Below, one piece after another: positions 54,354 through 63,339 of a stretch of DNA of 64,000 nucleotides. The notes beneath the pieces were generated by a model, which was not told the DNA's origin, ran no database searches, and saw nothing but the letters and a program-made list of their open reading frames with translations. The stretch is taken from contig NZ_JAGIOP010000001.1 in the NCBI RefSeq assembly GCF_017876775.1, positions 806,001 through 870,000 of the forward strand, written 5' to 3'. The translations under genes and the position numbers were made by a program. How positions within the stretch are numbered: position 1 is the stretch's first letter; every line of letters starts with the position of its first letter. Origin of the DNA: Mycolicibacterium lutetiense (GTDB taxonomy: Bacteria > Actinomycetota > Actinomycetes > Mycobacteriales > Mycobacteriaceae).

Positions 54354-56186
54354 CTACTTGTCGAACTTGCCGTTCAAATACTCGACGCGACAGGCATTTC
54401 GGGCGAGCTTGCCGCTCGTAGTCCGGGGGATGACGCCGGCGGCGACCATCCGTACATCGGCGACCCGGATCTGGTGGTGGCGTGACACCGCAGCGCGGAT
54501 CGCATCGACGATAGGGCCGGGCTCGGCGCGTCCGGCCCCGGCTGCCCGCTCGGAGACGATCACCAGTTCCTCGCCGCGGTCGCCGTTCACCGAGAACGCC
54601 GCGACATAGCCCGAGCGCACCGCGGGCGATGCCGCGCTGACGGTGGTCTCAATGTCGTGGGGGTAGTGGTTGCGTCCGTCGATCAGGATCATGTCCTTGA
54701 TCCGGCCGGTGAGGTACAGCTCGCCGTCGATGTAGACGCCGAGGTCGCCGGTGGCCAGCCAATGGCCGTTGTCGGGCACCTCGGCGGCGTGGCTACCGGT
54801 CCCGAGCCGGGTCTGCAGCTTGTTGCTGAACACCCGCTCGCTTTCCTCGGCGCGACCGAAGTAGCCCTGGCCGACATTGTTGCCGTGCAGCCAGATCTCG
54901 CCGACGGTGCGGTCGGCCAACTCGTCGCCGTCGGGGCCGGCGATCACTGCCCACTGGTTTGGAATCGGCTGCCCGCAGGACACATGTGCCACGGCGCCCT
55001 CTTCGGTGGGGGCGACGGTCACCGCGCGGCCGGCACTGAGCTGGTCGCGGTCCAGGTATACCGCGCTGGCCGCGGCGCTCGGCGCGATGCTGGCCACCGA
55101 CAGCGTGGCCTCGGCCATGCCGTAGGACGGCTTGATCGCGGTGGCGGGCAGACCGTACGGGGCGAACGCCGAGGTGAACTTTTCGACGGCGGCCATGGTG
55201 ACCGGCTCGGACCCGTTGAGCAGCGTGACCACATTGCTGAGGTCCAGCGCCTCACCCTCGGGCGGCAGGCCACGCTCGGCAGCCAGCTCGAAGGCGAAGT
55301 TCGGGGCGGCGGCGAAGGTGCGCCCGTGGGCGGACTCTTCGGCCAGCCGCTTGATCCAGCGATGCGGGCGGCGGACGAACGCCATCGGGTCCATCAGGCT
55401 GAGTTGGCCACCGCACAGCGCCGGGAACATGACCATGATCAGACCCATGTCGTGGTAGAGCGGCAGCCAGCTGACACTGCGGGTGTCGGTGTCGAGGTCG
55501 CCGGCCAGGATCATCTGGATGACGTTGGTGCACACATTGCGGTGGGTGATCTCCACCCCGGCCGGCGTGCGGGTCGACCCGGATGTGTACTGCAGATAGG
55601 CGATGTCGTCGGTGCCGACTTCGGGGCTGACGTACATCTCGGCCAGCGTGTCCGGGACGGCGTCGATGGCGATCACACGGGGACGCTCGGCCGCGGGCAG
55701 CGTCTTGATGAAGGTGCGGACCGATTCGGCCGCGGTGGTCGTGGTGAGCACGACCGTCGGCTTGGCGTCGGCCAGCACCGCGGCCAGGCGCTCGCTGTGA
55801 CCGGCCAGAGCCGGTGCGAACAGCGGGACGGCGACATTGCCGGCGTGCACCGCGGCGAAGAAGGCCGCCACGTATTCGACACCCTGCGGGGCCAGGATCG
55901 CCACCCGGTCGCGAGGTTGGGTGACCTGTTGCAGTCGGGCGCCGACAGCGCACACCTGCGACCACAGGGCGTTCCAGCTGAGCTCGACGGCGCGGCCGTC
56001 CGGGTCGCTCGAGTAGTCGAGGAATCGGTAGGACGGTTCGTCCCCGTAGATGCATCGATTGCGGTCCAGAAACGACGTCAGCGTGACGCCGTCGGGCACG
56101 ACAATCGTGCCGTCGTCGCGGACATAGTTCTCGATGTTCGACGTCGACGTGTCAACAGCACTGGTTGCGAAGGGATCCCGACCCAT
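54354..56186 (-). CDS. Fatty-acyl-AMP ligase (FadD32-like)
   Basis: The 610-residue adenylating enzyme has YLQYTSGSTRTPAGVEITHR (ATP loop), SWLPLYHDMGLIMVMFPAL, KPSYGMAEATLSVASIAP, WLATGDLGVYIDGELYLTGR and the terminal Lys region IPRTTSGKLARNACR. The insertion after the N-terminal half marks FAAL-type enzymes, which form acyl-adenylates for transfer to polyketide synthases rather than CoA. No polyketide synthase is nearby. ATG at 56186 with a TAGTCT box eight bases upstream was chosen. Confidence 0.9.
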   Translation of the reverse strand: MGRDPFATSAVDTSTSNIENYVRDDGTIVVPDGVTLTSFLDRNRCIYGDEPSYRFLDYSSDPDGRAVELSWNALWSQVCAVGARLQQVTQPRDRVAILAPQGVEYVAAFFAAVHAGNVAVPLFAPALAGHSERLAAVLADAKPTVVLTTTTAAESVRTFIKTLPAAERPRVIAIDAVPDTLAEMYVSPEVGTDDIAYLQYTSGSTRTPAGVEITHRNVCTNVIQMILAGDLDTDTRSVSWLPLYHDMGLIMVMFPALCGGQLSLMDPMAFVRRPHRWIKRLAEESAHGRTFAAAPNFAFELAAERGLPPEGEALDLSNVVTLLNGSEPVTMAAVEKFTSAFAPYGLPATAIKPSYGMAEATLSVASIAPSAAASAVYLDRDQLSAGRAVTVAPTEEGAVAHVSCGQPIPNQWAVIAGPDGDELADRTVGEIWLHGNNVGQGYFGRAEESERVFSNKLQTRLGTGSHAAEVPDNGHWLATGDLGVYIDGELYLTGRIKDMILIDGRNHYPHDIETTVSAASPAVRSGYVAAFSVNGDRGEELVIVSERAAGAGRAEPGPIVDAIRAAVSRHHQIRVADVRMVAAGVIPRTTSGKLARNACRVEYLNGKFDK

Positions 56187-56278
56187 AGCCGCTAAGACTA
56201 ATAGTTGCTCTAATAATGCATGGCAGCGCGGTCGGGTGTGGGTTGTCACGAGCTGTGGAAATTGTGGCGTGCATCTCT

Positions 56279-56812
56279 TTATCGGGGCCCGTCCACGGCA
56301 TAAGTCCCGTTATTGTCGACAAATTCCACGATCACCCGGCGCAGTGTGTCGTTGATCTCAACCGCGCACGTGAACGTCGCGCCGGCCCGCACGACCGGAT
56401 TCCGGCCGTTATTGCATGCAATCGCGACGACGCGGTTGGCCCCGTACCCGTTGATCGGATCGGACAGGATCTGAGCCACCCCCGCCTCGGCCTGGCGGAC
56501 GTCGAGCCGGGTGCCGTTGGTGTCCGCGCGGCTCCAGGCCCAGAGCCCGGCGCCGATCACCGCGGCTGTCACGACGGCGATCGCCGCACCGATGAACAGA
56601 CGTCGGTCGGAATGTCGGGGGTTGGGTGGCTGCGGCGACGGCGGTGTTGGCGACGGCGGTGTTGCGGGCCGCGCATGGTGCTGCGGCGACGGCTGTCGGG
56701 CGGGCGGGGGCGTCCACGCCGGCCGGGGCGGGTGAGCGCCCCGTGGCGGTGTGCCGCCCGGCAGGGGTGCGCCGCCCGGCCGCGCCCACCAGGGCTGTTC
56801 GGGACCGCTCAC
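56279..56812 (-). CDS. Pro-rich membrane-anchored DUF4333 protein
   Basis: The 177-residue protein has a Pro-rich cytoplasmic N-terminus (about 65 residues), one membrane segment (RLFIGAAIAVVTAAVIGAGLW) and a C-terminal extracytoplasmic DUF4333 domain with CNNGRNPVVRAGATFTCAVE (two Cys, likely disulfide). Its GTG overlaps the stop of the LpqM-like gene (GTGA). Function unknown; the domain is common in mycobacterial envelope proteins. Confidence 0.8.
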   Translation of the reverse strand: MSGPEQPWWARPGGAPLPGGTPPRGAHPPRPAWTPPPARQPSPQHHARPATPPSPTPPSPQPPNPRHSDRRLFIGAAIAVVTAAVIGAGLWAWSRADTNGTRLDVRQAEAGVAQILSDPINGYGANRVVAIACNNGRNPVVRAGATFTCAVEINDTLRRVIVEFVDNNGTYAVDGPR

Positions 56813-58242
56813 GGGAACCTCTGGTAGCACTGCGCGTCATCGCCCTGCAGCCCGGACCGGTAGGCCAGGATGCGGGTGAACCCCGCCGGCAGCACCCTGC
56901 CGTTGACGTCGCTGGCGGCCAGCCCGTTGGTGAGCAGGCTGCTGATCGCCTCGTCGGTGTCACCGGCTGACAGCGTGATCGGCAGACCGGGCTCGGCCAT
57001 CCTGGCCTGACCCACGCCGGTCAGGCAGCCGGTGCGCATCGCGGCCACGGGGGTATCGAGCGTCAGGCCCTTCTCGTGCTGTACCGCCATGGCGTATCGC
57101 GATGTCAGGACGGAGATCGCCGAGTTGTCACCCTGTAGGAGCTCCTGTTCGTCGTTTTCGCTTCTGGCTTCTCCCAGGGCTTTCAGTCCGTCCAGGTCGA
57201 CCACGATGGTGTTGGTGGCCGGGCAGTAGGACGCCGGCGGTGACGGTCCAGCATCGGGGCACGCGCTCGGCTCGGTACTCAATGTGGGTGGGTTGGTGGG
57301 TGCGTAGACCTGTCGCAGCGACTGCATGGTCTGGTCCAACAGATTCGCGGTGATCGTGCTGTTGGCGGTCTGCGGGCCGCCGAAGAAGTCGAGGAATTTG
57401 GGCAGATCACCGCGGCGCTTGGTGATCTCGTCGGAGTCCATTGCCGCGCACTGATCGACGTTGCCGCTGAAGCCGATCTGGAAGGCGCTGACCCGATCGA
57501 GCGCGGACCCGTGCTCGTTTCCGGTGAGCGTGGCGTCGATCCGGGTCATCAGGGGATCGCGGATGTAGATCAGCCCGGCCAGGACGTGGTTGAGCCCGTC
57601 GCCGGTGCTCAGTTCGAAGCGCGGCGATTTTCCGGCGGCCACCCAGCGCAGGTAGACCCCGGCCAGGCAATCGGCCTGCTGCTCGGCCACCAGCACGGGC
57701 GTGCCCTCGTTGATCAGCCGTGCCTGTTGCTGGACGGCATGGCCGTATTCGTGGGCCATCACCCCGACCACGCCCATCTGGCCGAAGTACTGCGCTGCCA
57801 CCGGAATCGCGACGCCGCGATCCCACGCCATCACGTCGCTCTTGAGGCAGTAGAAGGCATTGGTCAGCCCGACCGTGCTTTCGCCGCAGATCTCGAGCCC
57901 GGGGGAGGCATCGGAGTTGTAGGACACCAGCCGGGAGACGGGGGTGAAGGTTCCCGGCAGTGAGCCGCCGCTGTAGTTCTGCGACCAGAAGTCCTCGATG
58001 TCGTCGACGGCCAGCAGGGCCAGATCATCGATCTGCCCGCCGTCGGTGTGCTCGGCCCGGCGGGTCGGCGCGGGCGCCTCGGGCCGGGTGCCGCTGTGGC
58101 CGTCGGTCACCGGCAGGCCGCCCACCCGGTCGGGTAGGAACAGCATCGAGGTCGGCCTGCCCCCGATCACGGTGGCGTTCCCGCACCCGGCCAGCAGTGC
58201 CGCACAACAGGCCAGACCGAGCCACCAGCGAAGCCTCGCCAA
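56809..58242 (-). CDS. Secreted lipoprotein zinc metallopeptidase, LpqM-like (copy 2)
   Basis: The 477-residue paralogue of 14023-15465 begins MARLRWWLGLACCAALLAGC, with lipobox LLAGC. The zincin motif is HEYGHAVQQQARL, then LVAEQQADCLAGVYLRW. It ends GLAASDVNGRVLPAGFTRIL, matching copy 1. It is probably anchored outside the membrane. It is coupled to the DUF4333 gene, unlike copy 1. Substrates are unknown. Confidence 0.85.
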   Translation of the reverse strand: MARLRWWLGLACCAALLAGCGNATVIGGRPTSMLFLPDRVGGLPVTDGHSGTRPEAPAPTRRAEHTDGGQIDDLALLAVDDIEDFWSQNYSGGSLPGTFTPVSRLVSYNSDASPGLEICGESTVGLTNAFYCLKSDVMAWDRGVAIPVAAQYFGQMGVVGVMAHEYGHAVQQQARLINEGTPVLVAEQQADCLAGVYLRWVAAGKSPRFELSTGDGLNHVLAGLIYIRDPLMTRIDATLTGNEHGSALDRVSAFQIGFSGNVDQCAAMDSDEITKRRGDLPKFLDFFGGPQTANSTITANLLDQTMQSLRQVYAPTNPPTLSTEPSACPDAGPSPPASYCPATNTIVVDLDGLKALGEARSENDEQELLQGDNSAISVLTSRYAMAVQHEKGLTLDTPVAAMRTGCLTGVGQARMAEPGLPITLSAGDTDEAISSLLTNGLAASDVNGRVLPAGFTRILAYRSGLQGDDAQCYQRFP

Positions 58243-58442
58243 CTGATCCGCCTTCCACGCGATTCACCTCAGCCAGTTCTACCTGTTGGTGACGACATTC
58301 GGCGCGGGCCGTCGCTGACGTGGACCGACCCGGCCGGCCGGCCGGGGACGTGAGGCCCGCCTCACACCGATGGCGTTGTGTGCACAATCACGGCCGGGCA
58401 AGTTGATATAACCAACGGCGAAGGCCAGACTTGTGTTGTAAA

Positions 58443-58459
58443 TCTGGAATCATTCCAGA
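58443..58459 (+). promoter_or_regulatory. FurA/PerR-like palindrome before ahpC
   Basis: TCTGGAATCATTCCAGA is a perfect 8-1-8 palindrome, 28 bases before the ahpC ATG. The form matches the 7-1-7 boxes of Fur/PerR-family peroxide sensors. No oxyR gene is divergent from ahpC here; the neighbour is the LpqM-like protease. A possible -10, TAGGTT, lies at 58478-58483. Confidence 0.6.
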
Positions 58460-58487
58460 AAATCACGCGAGATTGGATAGGTTGCAA

Positions 58488-59075
58488 ATGGCACTCTTGT
58501 CGATTGGCTCTCAGTTCCCGGAATACGACCTGACGGCCGTGGTTGGCGGAGATCTGTCCAAGGTCGATGCCAAGCAGCCCGACGACTATTTCACCCGCGT
58601 CACCAACAAGGATGACGACGGCAAGTGGCGGATCATCTTCTTCTGGCCCAAGGACTTCACCTTCGTGTGCCCCACCGAGATCGCCGCGTTCGGCAAGCTC
58701 AACGAGGACTTCGAGGATCGCGACGCCAAGGTGATCGGCGTTTCGGTGGACAACGAGTTCGTCCACTTCCAGTGGCGCGCACAGCACGAGGACCTGAAGA
58801 CGCTGCCTTTCCCGATGGTCTCCGACCTCAAGCGGGAACTCACCGCTGCGGCCGGCGTGCTCAACGCTGACGGTGTCGCCGACCGGGCCACGTTCATCGT
58901 CGACCCCAACAACGAGATCCAGTTCGTCTCCGTGACGGCCGGTTCGGTGGGGCGCAACGTCGATGAGGTGCTGCGGGTGCTCGACGCACTGCAGTCCGAC
59001 GAGCTGTGTGCCTGCAACTGGAAGAAGGGCGACCCGACGCTGAACGCCGGTGAGTTGCTGTCCGAGGCGGTCTAG
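58488..59075 (+). CDS. ahpC: Alkyl hydroperoxide reductase AhpC
   Basis: The 195-residue peroxiredoxin has the peroxidatic Cys61 in [15 protein letters not shown] and C-terminal Cys174 and Cys176 in [10 protein letters not shown], as in the M. tuberculosis enzyme. It reduces peroxides and peroxynitrite. ATG at 58488 was chosen; the frame is open 19 codons upstream, but these run through the palindrome. It is followed two bases after its stop by ahpD. Confidence 0.96.
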   Translation: MALLSIGSQFPEYDLTAVVGGDLSKVDAKQPDDYFTRVTNKDDDGKWRIIFFWPKDFTFVCPTEIAAFGKLNEDFEDRDAKVIGVSVDNEFVHFQWRAQHEDLKTLPFPMVSDLKRELTAAAGVLNADGVADRATFIVDPNNEIQFVSVTAGSVGRNVDEVLRVLDALQSDELCACNWKKGDPTLNAGELLSEAV

Positions 59076-59077
59076 TC

Positions 59078-59611
59078 ATGGGCATCGACAGCATCAAGGA
59101 TGCGCTGCCGGAGTACGCGAAGGATCTCAAGCTCAACTTCGGCAGCATTGTGAAGTCCACGGAGCTCAACGAGCAGCAACTGTGGGGCGCGCTGGTCGCT
59201 ACGGCGGCAGCCACCAAATCGCAGCAGCTGCTGAAGGAGATCTCCGCGGACGCCCTCGACGTGCTGAGCGAGGAGGCGTACCACGCCGCCCTCGGCGCCG
59301 CCTCGATCATGGGCATGAACAATGTGTTCTACCGCACCAAGGGTCAGCTCGACGGCCGTTACGACGACCTGCGGGCCGGGCTGCGGATGAACATCATCGC
59401 CAACCCGGGTGTGCCGAAGGCGGACTTCGAGCTGTGGTCGCTGGCAGTCTCGGCGATCAACGGCTGCTCGCACTGCCTGTCCGCGCACGAGACGGTGCTG
59501 CGCGACGCCGACGTGTCCCGCACGGCGATCTTCGAAGCCATCCGGTTGGCGTCGATCGTCGCCGGGGTGGCTCAGGCATTGCTCACCGTGGAAGCGCTTG
59601 CCGGAGTCTGA
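59078..59611 (+). CDS. ahpD: Alkyl hydroperoxidase/adaptor AhpD
   Basis: The 177-residue protein has the catalytic CxxC in [17 protein letters not shown] (Cys130 and Cys133) with His137 and Glu118, matching M. tuberculosis AhpD. It links AhpC to dihydrolipoamide-type reductants and also has weak peroxidase activity. The ahpC-ahpD operon ends in a hairpin terminator. Confidence 0.96.
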   Translation: MGIDSIKDALPEYAKDLKLNFGSIVKSTELNEQQLWGALVATAAATKSQQLLKEISADALDVLSEEAYHAALGAASIMGMNNVFYRTKGQLDGRYDDLRAGLRMNIIANPGVPKADFELWSLAVSAINGCSHCLSAHETVLRDADVSRTAIFEAIRLASIVAGVAQALLTVEALAGV

Positions 59612-59656
59612 TGCCGAAGCCTGAACAAACAGGCTGACGCGCACAACCGAACAGAT

Positions 59657-59692
59657 AAACTCGCCTCTCGAAATCCGGGAGGCGAGTTTTCT
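59657..59692 (+). terminator. Rho-independent terminator after ahpC-ahpD
   Basis: ACTCGCCTC (59659-59667) pairs with GAGGCGAGT (59679-59687). Flanking A-T pairs extend the stem and an inner TCG/CGG part tightens it, leaving a loop near AAATC. The stem is followed by TTTTCT. It starts 46 bases after the ahpD stop. Confidence 0.85.
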
Positions 59693-59693
59693 G

Positions 59694-61040
59694 TTGACGG
59701 CATCAAAGAGAAGTGCCCGCGGCCCCAATATCGATGCCACCGTGCGCAAGGCGATCATCGGTGCGTCCATCGGCAACGCGGTCGAGTGGTTCGACTTCGC
59801 CATCTACGGCTTCCTGGCGATCTACATCGCCGGCAACTTCTTCCCGGCCGGAAACGAAACAGCCGCGCTGCTCAACACTTTCGCCATCTTCGCCGCCGCA
59901 TTCTTCATGCGTCCGCTCGGCGGGTTCGTGTTCGGCCCGCTGGGTGACCGATTGGGGCGTCAGCGGGTGCTCGCCGTGGTGATCCTGCTGATGTCGGCCG
60001 CCACGCTGGGCATCGGCCTGCTGCCCACCTACGCCACCATCGGTGTGGCGGCGCCGCTGCTCCTACTCCTGCTGCGCTGTCTGCAGGGATTCTCGGCCGG
60101 CGGCGAATATGGCGGTGGCGCAGTCTATCTCGCCGAGTACGCGAGTACGCGACGGCGCGGGTTCACCGTCACGTTCATCGCGTGGTCGGGGGTGCTGGGT
60201 TTCCTGCTGGGCTCGGTCACCGTCACGCTGCTGCAGGCATATCTGCCGTCGGTGGCGATGGAGAGCTACGGCTGGCGCATCCCGTTCCTGGTGGCCGCAC
60301 CACTCGGTCTGGTCGGCCTCTATATTCGGCTGCGACTCGATGACACCCCTGAGTTCGCCAAGCTGGATGAGGCGGATCGGGTGTCCACCTCGCCGTTGCG
60401 CGAAGCGGTGGGCACAGCGCGGCGGGCGATCCTGCAGGTCATCGGAATGTTCATCGTGTTCAACGTCGGCTACTACGTCGTCTTCACCTTCCTGCCGACC
60501 TACTTCATCAAGGCCCTGCATTTCAGCAAGACCCAGGCGTTCGTCTCGATCAGCCTGGCCAGCCTGGTGGCGCTGATCCTGATCCTGCCGTTGGCCGCAT
60601 TGTCGGACCGGATCGGGCGCAAACCGTTGCTGCTGGCGGGATCTGTGGGCTTCGTCGTGCTGGCGTATCCACTTTTTCTGCTGATGAATTCGGGCTCGGT
60701 GACGGCGGCGATCGTCGGACACTGCCTGCTGGCCGCCATCGAATCGGTGTACGTCGCAACGGCAGTGACGGCCGGTGTGGAACTGTTCGCCACCCGGGTC
60801 CGCTACAGCGGCTTCTCGATCGGTTACAACATCGCGGTGGCGTTATTCGGCGGGACCACCCCGTATGTGGTCACCTGGCTCACCGCCGCGACCGGCAACA
60901 ACCTGGCGCCCGCCCTGTACCTGGTTGCCGCGGGCATCGTCTCGGTGGTCACCGTGTGGACGTTGCGTGAGAGTGCGGGGCAACCAATGTGTGGCGTGGA
61001 CGACCCGACGGGTCAGCAACGTGCCACGATGACACCGTGA
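59694..61040 (+). CDS. MHS-family (ProP/ShiA-like) MFS transporter
   Basis: The 448-residue protein has twelve predicted membrane segments and the MHS motifs [36 protein letters not shown] and [19 protein letters not shown]. It is probably a proton-coupled importer of a carboxylate or osmolyte. The TTG at 59694 lies just after the ahpCD terminator; GTG at 59742 is an alternative that still precedes the first membrane segment. Its stop overlaps the start of the LacI-type gene. Confidence 0.88.
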   Translation: MTASKRSARGPNIDATVRKAIIGASIGNAVEWFDFAIYGFLAIYIAGNFFPAGNETAALLNTFAIFAAAFFMRPLGGFVFGPLGDRLGRQRVLAVVILLMSAATLGIGLLPTYATIGVAAPLLLLLLRCLQGFSAGGEYGGGAVYLAEYASTRRRGFTVTFIAWSGVLGFLLGSVTVTLLQAYLPSVAMESYGWRIPFLVAAPLGLVGLYIRLRLDDTPEFAKLDEADRVSTSPLREAVGTARRAILQVIGMFIVFNVGYYVVFTFLPTYFIKALHFSKTQAFVSISLASLVALILILPLAALSDRIGRKPLLLAGSVGFVVLAYPLFLLMNSGSVTAAIVGHCLLAAIESVYVATAVTAGVELFATRVRYSGFSIGYNIAVALFGGTTPYVVTWLTAATGNNLAPALYLVAAGIVSVVTVWTLRESAGQPMCGVDDPTGQQRATMTP

Positions 61041-62023
61041 GCACGACGAGAGGGCGCCCGACGAAGGCCGACGTTGCCAAGCTGGCCAACGTCTCGACGG
61101 CGACCGTCAGCTATGTCCTCAACAATGTTGAAGGACAACGTATCTCGGAGCAGACTCAGGCCGCGGTGCGCAAGGCTGCGGCCGATCTGGGCTACCGGCC
61201 CAACCTCGCGGCCCGCAACCTCGCCGTCGGCGGCAGCGGGGTGGTGCTCTACATCGTGCCGCGGACCGACCTCGGCGAACTGCCTCTGGAGGTCGGCAGT
61301 CGCCTCACCACCGCGCTGGGCCGGCACGGCATCGTGCTGTCGATGCAGCTGGAGACGGACGACGGCCAGAACATCGTCGACGCGGTGGCGAACTTCAACC
61401 CGGTGGCTGTCGCCGGCGTGTTCCCGCTCACCGGTGCTGCTGCCGCGGCGGTCGCGGCGGCGAAGATCCCGCAGATCTACCTGGGCAGCGAGAAGCTGCG
61501 CGCGCTCGGATCGCTGCATCTGACCGTCGGAGCGATGCGGGTGGAACATCTCATGTCGCGCGGCCACACCCGCCTGGCGTTCGCCTATTCCGGTGCTGAG
61601 GTGCTGCGGCCGCTCGGCGACTACTGGATGTCGGGTCTTCGGGTGGCTGCCGGCGAGCACGGCCTGCCCGAGATCGAGGTCGATAGCGTGGCCACCGATG
61701 GGTCCGATGCGGCCACCGTTGTCTCGAAATGGGTGTCGGCAGGCGTGACGGCCGTCTGCGCCCAAAGCGACGAGACCGCGTTCGTGGTGTTACACGGGAT
61801 GCGCCGGGCCGGGCTGCGCTGCCCTGAGGACCTCGCGGTCATGGGGGTCGACGCGATACCGCTGGGCGCGGTGAGTTCTCCGCCGTTGACGTCGGTCGTG
61901 TTCGACGCCAAGACGATCGTCGATGCCGCAGTGCCAGCCATGATGGCTGAACTCGGATATCCCACGCCCGCCGATGTCGAGGTCAGTGACCCGGCCGGGC
62001 TCATCGTGCGGGACAGCACCTGA
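61037..62023 (+). CDS. LacI-family transcriptional regulator
   Basis: The 328-residue protein has the N-terminal LacI helix-turn-helix [20 protein letters not shown] with the hinge region [14 protein letters not shown] periplasmic-binding-like effector domain ends in [20 protein letters not shown]. Its GTG overlaps the transporter stop (GTGA), so it is likely to sense a substrate of that transporter and regulate its gene. No classical LacI-type operator was identified. Confidence 0.9.
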   Translation: MSTTRGRPTKADVAKLANVSTATVSYVLNNVEGQRISEQTQAAVRKAAADLGYRPNLAARNLAVGGSGVVLYIVPRTDLGELPLEVGSRLTTALGRHGIVLSMQLETDDGQNIVDAVANFNPVAVAGVFPLTGAAAAAVAAAKIPQIYLGSEKLRALGSLHLTVGAMRVEHLMSRGHTRLAFAYSGAEVLRPLGDYWMSGLRVAAGEHGLPEIEVDSVATDGSDAATVVSKWVSAGVTAVCAQSDETAFVVLHGMRRAGLRCPEDLAVMGVDAIPLGAVSSPPLTSVVFDAKTIVDAAVPAMMAELGYPTPADVEVSDPAGLIVRDST

Positions 62024-62087
62024 GCGTTACATGTGAACGGCAGGCCGTAACCGTAGGGGCCTTGTCCGGTGGTTGCCCCGGCGTGTA

Positions 62088-62103
62088 ACTTACGCGTGTA
62101 AGT
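62088..62103 (+). promoter_or_regulatory. Palindromic operator upstream of the P450 gene
   Basis: ACTTACGCGTGTAAGT is a perfect 6-4-6 inverted repeat, with TA-rich flanks (TGTA left, AACT right). A TAACTT hexamer (62086-62091) could be a -10 box. Such sites are typical of TetR-family repressors near catabolic genes; no regulator of that type is in the window. Confidence 0.55.
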
Positions 62104-62136
62104 AACTCTCCGCAGCCCTCAGAGAGGCGGACCGCC

Positions 62137-63339
62137 GTGAGTGTGAGCACCACCAATGACGTGTACTTCGACCCCTACGACGTCGAGATCAACGCCAACC
62201 CGTATCCGACGTTCGCCCGGCTCCGCGAGGAATCGCCGCTCTACTACAACGAGCAGTACGACTTCTACGCGCTGAGCCGGTTCGCCGATGTCAACAAGGG
62301 CCTCGTCGATCACGAGACCTTCAGCTCCGCCCGCGGCGCGATCATCGAACTGATCAAGGCCAACATCGACATCCCTTCGGGCGCCCTGATTTTCGAGGAC
62401 CCACCGATCCACACCGTGCACCGCAAGCTGTTGGCCCGGATGTTCACTCCACGCAAGATCAATGCGCTGGAACCCAAGATCCGGGAATTCTGCGCGCAGT
62501 CGTTGGACCCGCTCGTGGGTGCGGACAAGATCGACTTCATCAAGGACTTCGGCGCGGTCATGCCGATGCGGGTGATCAGCGCGCTGCTGGGCATCCCCGA
62601 GGATGACCAGGAGATGATCCGCGACCACGGCAACGATCAGATGCGCACCGAGGCAGGCAAGCCGATGAAGGCGGCCCAGGACGGTCTGGTCGACGGCTCG
62701 ATCTTCGAGACCTACATCGACTGGCGCAAGGACAACCCGTCCGACGACATCATGACCGACCTGCTCAACGTCGAGTTCACCGATGAGCACGGCGTCACCC
62801 GCAAGCTCACCCGCGAAGAACTGCTCATCTACATCAACGTGGTGGCGGGTGCGGGTAACGAGACCACCACGCGGCTGATCGGTTGGGCGGCCAAGGTACT
62901 CGCCGAGCATCCGGATCAGCGCCGGCAATTGGTCGAGAACCCCGCGCTCATCCCGCAGGCCATCGAGGAACTGCTGCGGTTCGAGCCGCCGGCCCCGCAC
63001 GTTGCCCGGTACGTCACCCGCGACGTCGAACTCCATGGACAGACGGTTCCGGAGGGCAGCGTGATGATGATGCTGATCGGTGCGGCCGTCCGTGACAGCC
63101 GCCAGTTCCCGCCCGACGGCGAGGTTTTCGACATCCACCGCGAGCAGCGCCAGCATCTGGCGTTCAGCGTCGGCACCCACTATTGCCTGGGCTCGGCGCT
63201 GGCTCGGCTGGAGGGCCGGATCGCGTTGGAGGAGATGCTCAAGCGTTTCCCGGAGTGGGATGTCGACCTCGACAACGCCGAGCTGTCGCCGACTTCGACT
63301 GTCCGCGGCTGGGATTCGATGCCGGCGTTCATCCGGTGA
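62137..63339 (+). CDS. Cytochrome P450
   Basis: The 400-residue soluble P450 has an I-helix VVAGAGNETTTRLIGW, the EELLRF (ExxR) motif, and the heme-binding loop AFSVGTHYCLGSALARLEG with the axial Cys. It should hydroxylate a hydrophobic substrate using ferredoxin-derived electrons. GTG at 62137 has GAGAGGCGG upstream. The downstream APH-type kinase gene overlaps its stop. The specific CYP family cannot be assigned from sequence alone. Confidence 0.93.
   Translation: MSVSTTNDVYFDPYDVEINANPYPTFARLREESPLYYNEQYDFYALSRFADVNKGLVDHETFSSARGAIIELIKANIDIPSGALIFEDPPIHTVHRKLLARMFTPRKINALEPKIREFCAQSLDPLVGADKIDFIKDFGAVMPMRVISALLGIPEDDQEMIRDHGNDQMRTEAGKPMKAAQDGLVDGSIFETYIDWRKDNPSDDIMTDLLNVEFTDEHGVTRKLTREELLIYINVVAGAGNETTTRLIGWAAKVLAEHPDQRRQLVENPALIPQAIEELLRFEPPAPHVARYVTRDVELHGQTVPEGSVMMMLIGAAVRDSRQFPPDGEVFDIHREQRQHLAFSVGTHYCLGSALARLEGRIALEEMLKRFPEWDVDLDNAELSPTSTVRGWDSMPAFIR

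Noticed and set aside
54657..56195. 512-codon plus-strand frame opposite the fatty-acyl-AMP ligase
   Set aside because: Shadow; the ligase shows all adenylation motifs.
27260..58242. CRISPR array or prophage in the accessory region
   Set aside because: No array of regularly spaced identical repeats and no phage structural, terminase or integrase genes were seen.
58325..58345. Run of CCGGCC repeats upstream of ahpC
   Set aside because: Short GC-rich simple sequence, common in this genome and without a following T-tract or gene relation.
62119..63180. 353-codon minus-strand frame opposite the P450
   Set aside because: Shadow; the P450 heme loop and I-helix are on the plus strand.
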